Shown: positions 3,165-5,427 of the stretch, one piece after another
Layout of the letters: each line of letters opens with the position of its first letter
Numbering within the stretch: position 1 is the stretch's first letter
Source of the DNA: Spirochaetaceae bacterium
Lineage (GTDB): Bacteria > Spirochaetota > Spirochaetia > Treponematales > Breznakiellaceae
DNA length: 5,427 nt
Assembly: GCA_031255655.1 (NCBI GenBank)
Contig: JAIRSB010000037.1
Span: 1 to 5,427, forward strand
Direction of reading: 5' to 3'
Notes under the pieces: generated by a model
The model's input: the letters and a program-made list of their open reading frames with translations, nothing else
Database searches by the model: none
What the model was told of the DNA's origin: nothing
Program-made: the position numbers and the translations under genes

Positions 3165-5427
3165 CTACTGCTTCAGAGTTACTTCTGTTCTGCCGAATCC
3201 GCCAAGTTCCGGGCGTGAAACATGGTAACATTCTACAATGTCGCAGGTCTTGAGGTAATCATGAACACCCTGCTTTAGAATGCCGTCGCCTTTGCCGTGT
3301 ATGACGGCAAATTCCCGCAAGCCCGAAGTTAAAGATGTGTCAATATATTGCCGCAACACATCTATAGCGTCGTGCAGACGCATACCCCGAATGTTTAATT
3401 CTGGCGCAATGGCGCGGGCTTGGAAAACATAGTCAATGTGTGCGGGCGTTGCGTTCTGGGATTGTTGCATAGTCTGTACGGGTATAAGGTCATTTTCCGG
3501 GAAAGTCATGGATACTGTACCGACTTCCACCATCCAAACGCCTTTTTTTACCGGACGACGTACTAATCCATGTAATTTTTTCGTCCCAGCCAGTACGTTG
3601 ACACCGGGTTTTATTACGCCGTCAGAAACAATGGTTGCATCAGCCTCGTCATTTACGATAGCTTTTTCTTGTTCAGTAATGTCGTTTTTCATTGCTTCAA
3701 GTTCCGCGTATTCATGTCTTGTCGCTTTCTCAAGTTTTAGCAGAAAATCTTTCACTTTTAGTGTTTCATTACGAGTAATTTCTCTTTCTTTTAGTTCACG
3801 GACAAGGTTTTCTAACGTTTTGCGGCTTTCGTCAAGCAGACAACGCAAATCACAAAGCAAATTGGTTTTTAGTTCGGCTTCTTTTTGACGCAGTCGCAAG
3901 TCATATAAATCGACGCTATGCCGCTTTTCCGATATATATTTCCGTTCCGAAGCTATCTCTCGTAGATTTTCTTCCGCCGCTTTGTGCTTTTCTTTCAATC
4001 CTGCTATTAACGCGGAAACATCTCCGCGCTCTTCTTTAAGATAATTACGGGCGTTATTTATAATTTCAGCCGGAAGCCCGCAATGCAAAGCGGTTTCAAT
4101 GCCCTTGCTCTCTCCTGGCAATCCCATGACAATGCGGTATGAGGGGCGCAGTGTTACGGGGTCAAATTCCATAGAAGCGTTTTCGACACGATTGTTTGAA
4201 AAAGCATAATTCTTTAACGCGCCGTGATGTGTAGTTACGATGCAAAAGCAGTTTTCTTCCAAGACTTTATCAAGGATGGCCATGGCAATAGCCCCGCCTT
4301 CAGCGGGGTCTGTTCCGGCGCATAATTCATCAAGCAGTATCAAAGCCGAAGCCGAAGCATTTTTTAATATCGAAGCTATAGCGCCTATATGAGCTGAAAA
4401 AGTTGAAAGCGAATACTCCAGAGACTGCCCGTCGCCTATATCAGCAAAAACGCCGCTAAAAACAGGCAATACGCTGCCTTCCGCGAGCGGCAGCGCAAGC
4501 CCAAATTGATTCATCAAGGCGAAAAGACCCACGGTTTTCAGCGCAGCGGTTTTACCACCCGTATTCGGCCCGCTTATTACCAAAACCCGCTTTGTCATCA
4601 GCATATCTATGGGAACAACTTTGCTGCCAAGCAAAGGATGGCGCGCCTGCTTTAGAATGATGTCATTATCTTGCGCGCCCTCATCCTGCAACAAGAGCAC
4701 CCCTTTGGTATCGTTTGAATAATGAGCGCGGGCGCGTAGAGTTTCTATGAAAATAACGTGCTCGTGGAAAGAAAACAGTTGCTCTTTGTTGGCAGCGATA
4801 TTCATTGTCATTTCCCGCAATATGCGGCGTAGTTCCGCGTCAAAGATTTGACGCGCAATAATGAGTTCGTTATTTTTTTCAACGATGTCGTCTGGTTCAA
4901 TGAAAAGCGTCTGCCCGCTAGACGAGACCTCGTGTACAATCCCGCGTATGCGTCCCTTGAATTGATGCTTCAACGCTATGACAATCCGCCCATCGCGCTG
5001 CGACGGCACGCCGGATTGAAGCATACGCCTAGTGCCCTCGTTATTTGCATACGACAAACTTAGATGCTGTAATTCCTTAGTTATAACGGCGATACGGCTT
5101 TCTATTTCACGCAATTCCGGTAAGTCACGGACTTTGCCGGAATTATCTAAAACACGAAAGACCTCATGCTCTATCTGTTCTATAACAGAGCCGTTATCCG
5201 CGCTGGCGCAAAGCTCAGGGTTGTTCAACCAGCGCAGCACGGCACGCCCTTCGCGCACAAAGCTGCCGACAGCGAAAGCTTCTTCGAGGCCAAACGCCGC
5301 CCCCGCCACATTTAACAGTGGCAACAAATCACCAATGTCAGGAAGCCGCCCCTGCGATTCAACATCGCCGCTTTTAATCCGGGCAGAGATGAACCCGACA
5401 TTCCGTTTTATAAGATTTATATCAGAT
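3165..5427 (-). CDS. mutS2: MutS2 family ATPase/endonuclease with Smr domain (5' end missing)
   Basis: MutS2 acts on branched DNA (suppressing recombination) and, in Bacillus, on collided ribosomes. The frame is open to the window edge, so the gene starts outside: 753 residues are visible against about 780-790 for the family, and roughly 30-40 N-terminal residues are missing. Counting from the first whole codon, the core and lever helices occupy about 1-260. The ATPase follows, with Walker A GPNTGGKT (286-293), the dimer signature SLSTFSAH (339-346), Walker B ALILLDE (361-367) and the TTHH switch (398-401). A charged coiled coil spans about 450-595, a KOW-like beta domain about 600-650, and the Smr domain 673-753. 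The Smr motifs are LNIRG (677-681), where most relatives have LDxRG, and HGKGDG (710-715). DIGDGQS replaces the common DIGDEQS before the signature. There is no sign of a frameshift. It is followed by the parS region. Confidence 0.95.
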   Translation of the reverse strand, partial: SDINLIKRNVGFISARIKSGDVESQGRLPDIGDLLPLLNVAGAAFGLEEAFAVGSFVREGRAVLRWLNNPELCASADNGSVIEQIEHEVFRVLDNSGKVRDLPELREIESRIAVITKELQHLSLSYANNEGTRRMLQSGVPSQRDGRIVIALKHQFKGRIRGIVHEVSSSGQTLFIEPDDIVEKNNELIIARQIFDAELRRILREMTMNIAANKEQLFSFHEHVIFIETLRARAHYSNDTKGVLLLQDEGAQDNDIILKQARHPLLGSKVVPIDMLMTKRVLVISGPNTGGKTAALKTVGLFALMNQFGLALPLAEGSVLPVFSGVFADIGDGQSLEYSLSTFSAHIGAIASILKNASASALILLDELCAGTDPAEGGAIAMAILDKVLEENCFCIVTTHHGALKNYAFSNNRVENASMEFDPVTLRPSYRIVMGLPGESKGIETALHCGLPAEIINNARNYLKEERGDVSALIAGLKEKHKAAEENLREIASERKYISEKRHSVDLYDLRLRQKEAELKTNLLCDLRCLLDESRKTLENLVRELKEREITRNETLKVKDFLLKLEKATRHEYAELEAMKNDITEQEKAIVNDEADATIVSDGVIKPGVNVLAGTKKLHGLVRRPVKKGVWMVEVGTVSMTFPENDLIPVQTMQQSQNATPAHIDYVFQARAIAPELNIRGMRLHDAIDVLRQYIDTSLTSGLREFAVIHGKGDGILKQGVHDYLKTCDIVECYHVSRPELGGFGRTEVTLKQ

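Noticed and set aside
2784..3218. 144-codon open frame on the plus strand across the parS region
   Set aside because: It runs antisense to galM and the mutS2 end, spans the non-coding palindrome and repeats, has no ribosome binding site and resembles no family; a shadow frame.
3436..3888. 150-codon open frame on the plus strand inside mutS2
   Set aside because: Antisense to the coiled-coil part of mutS2; its Ser/Phe-rich translation is what the complement of Lys/Glu codons gives.

Overview
The window looks like chromosomal DNA of a spirochaete, most likely a Treponema-like species. This is inference. It rests on a lipoprotein signal peptide with a relaxed lipobox (FASC, Phe at -3), a long poly-G tract inside that lipoprotein gene, and a divergent sigma-70-like protein. 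No 16S sequence or other decisive marker gene is present.

Layout, left to right. (1) Positions 1-570, minus strand: a putative lipoprotein gene interrupted by 13 consecutive G (read on its own strand). The present tract length puts the ribosome into a frame that stops after 116 residues. A one-base gain or two-base loss would join it to a second frame that stays open for 81 codons to the window edge. This is the classic form of a slipped-strand phase-variable surface protein. (2) About 470 bp of intergenic DNA (571-1041) hold the lipoprotein's Shine-Dalgarno, a candidate promoter and leader hairpins on the minus side, and an operator-like dyad on the plus side. (3) 1042-1893, plus strand: a 283-residue protein resembling a degenerate sigma-70 factor, with region 2-, 3- and 4-like segments. 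(4) 1928-2959, minus strand: aldose 1-epimerase (galM) with all catalytic residues, convergent with (3) at 34 bp. (5) 2960-3164: an intergenic region centred on an exact chromosomal parS centromere site (TGTTTCACGTGAAACA), embedded in a perfect 36-bp palindrome and bracketed by two identical 18-bp direct repeats. (6) 3165-5427, minus strand: mutS2, complete at its C-terminal Smr end and running off the window at its N-terminus.

The genes do not form one pathway. galM and mutS2 share a strand but are separated by about 200 bp that includes parS, and galM has a candidate promoter of its own placed so that its mRNA would be leaderless. The two observations most worth following are the poly-G switch in the lipoprotein and the parS site. 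parS sites usually cluster around oriC, so this locus is probably in the origin-proximal part of the chromosome.
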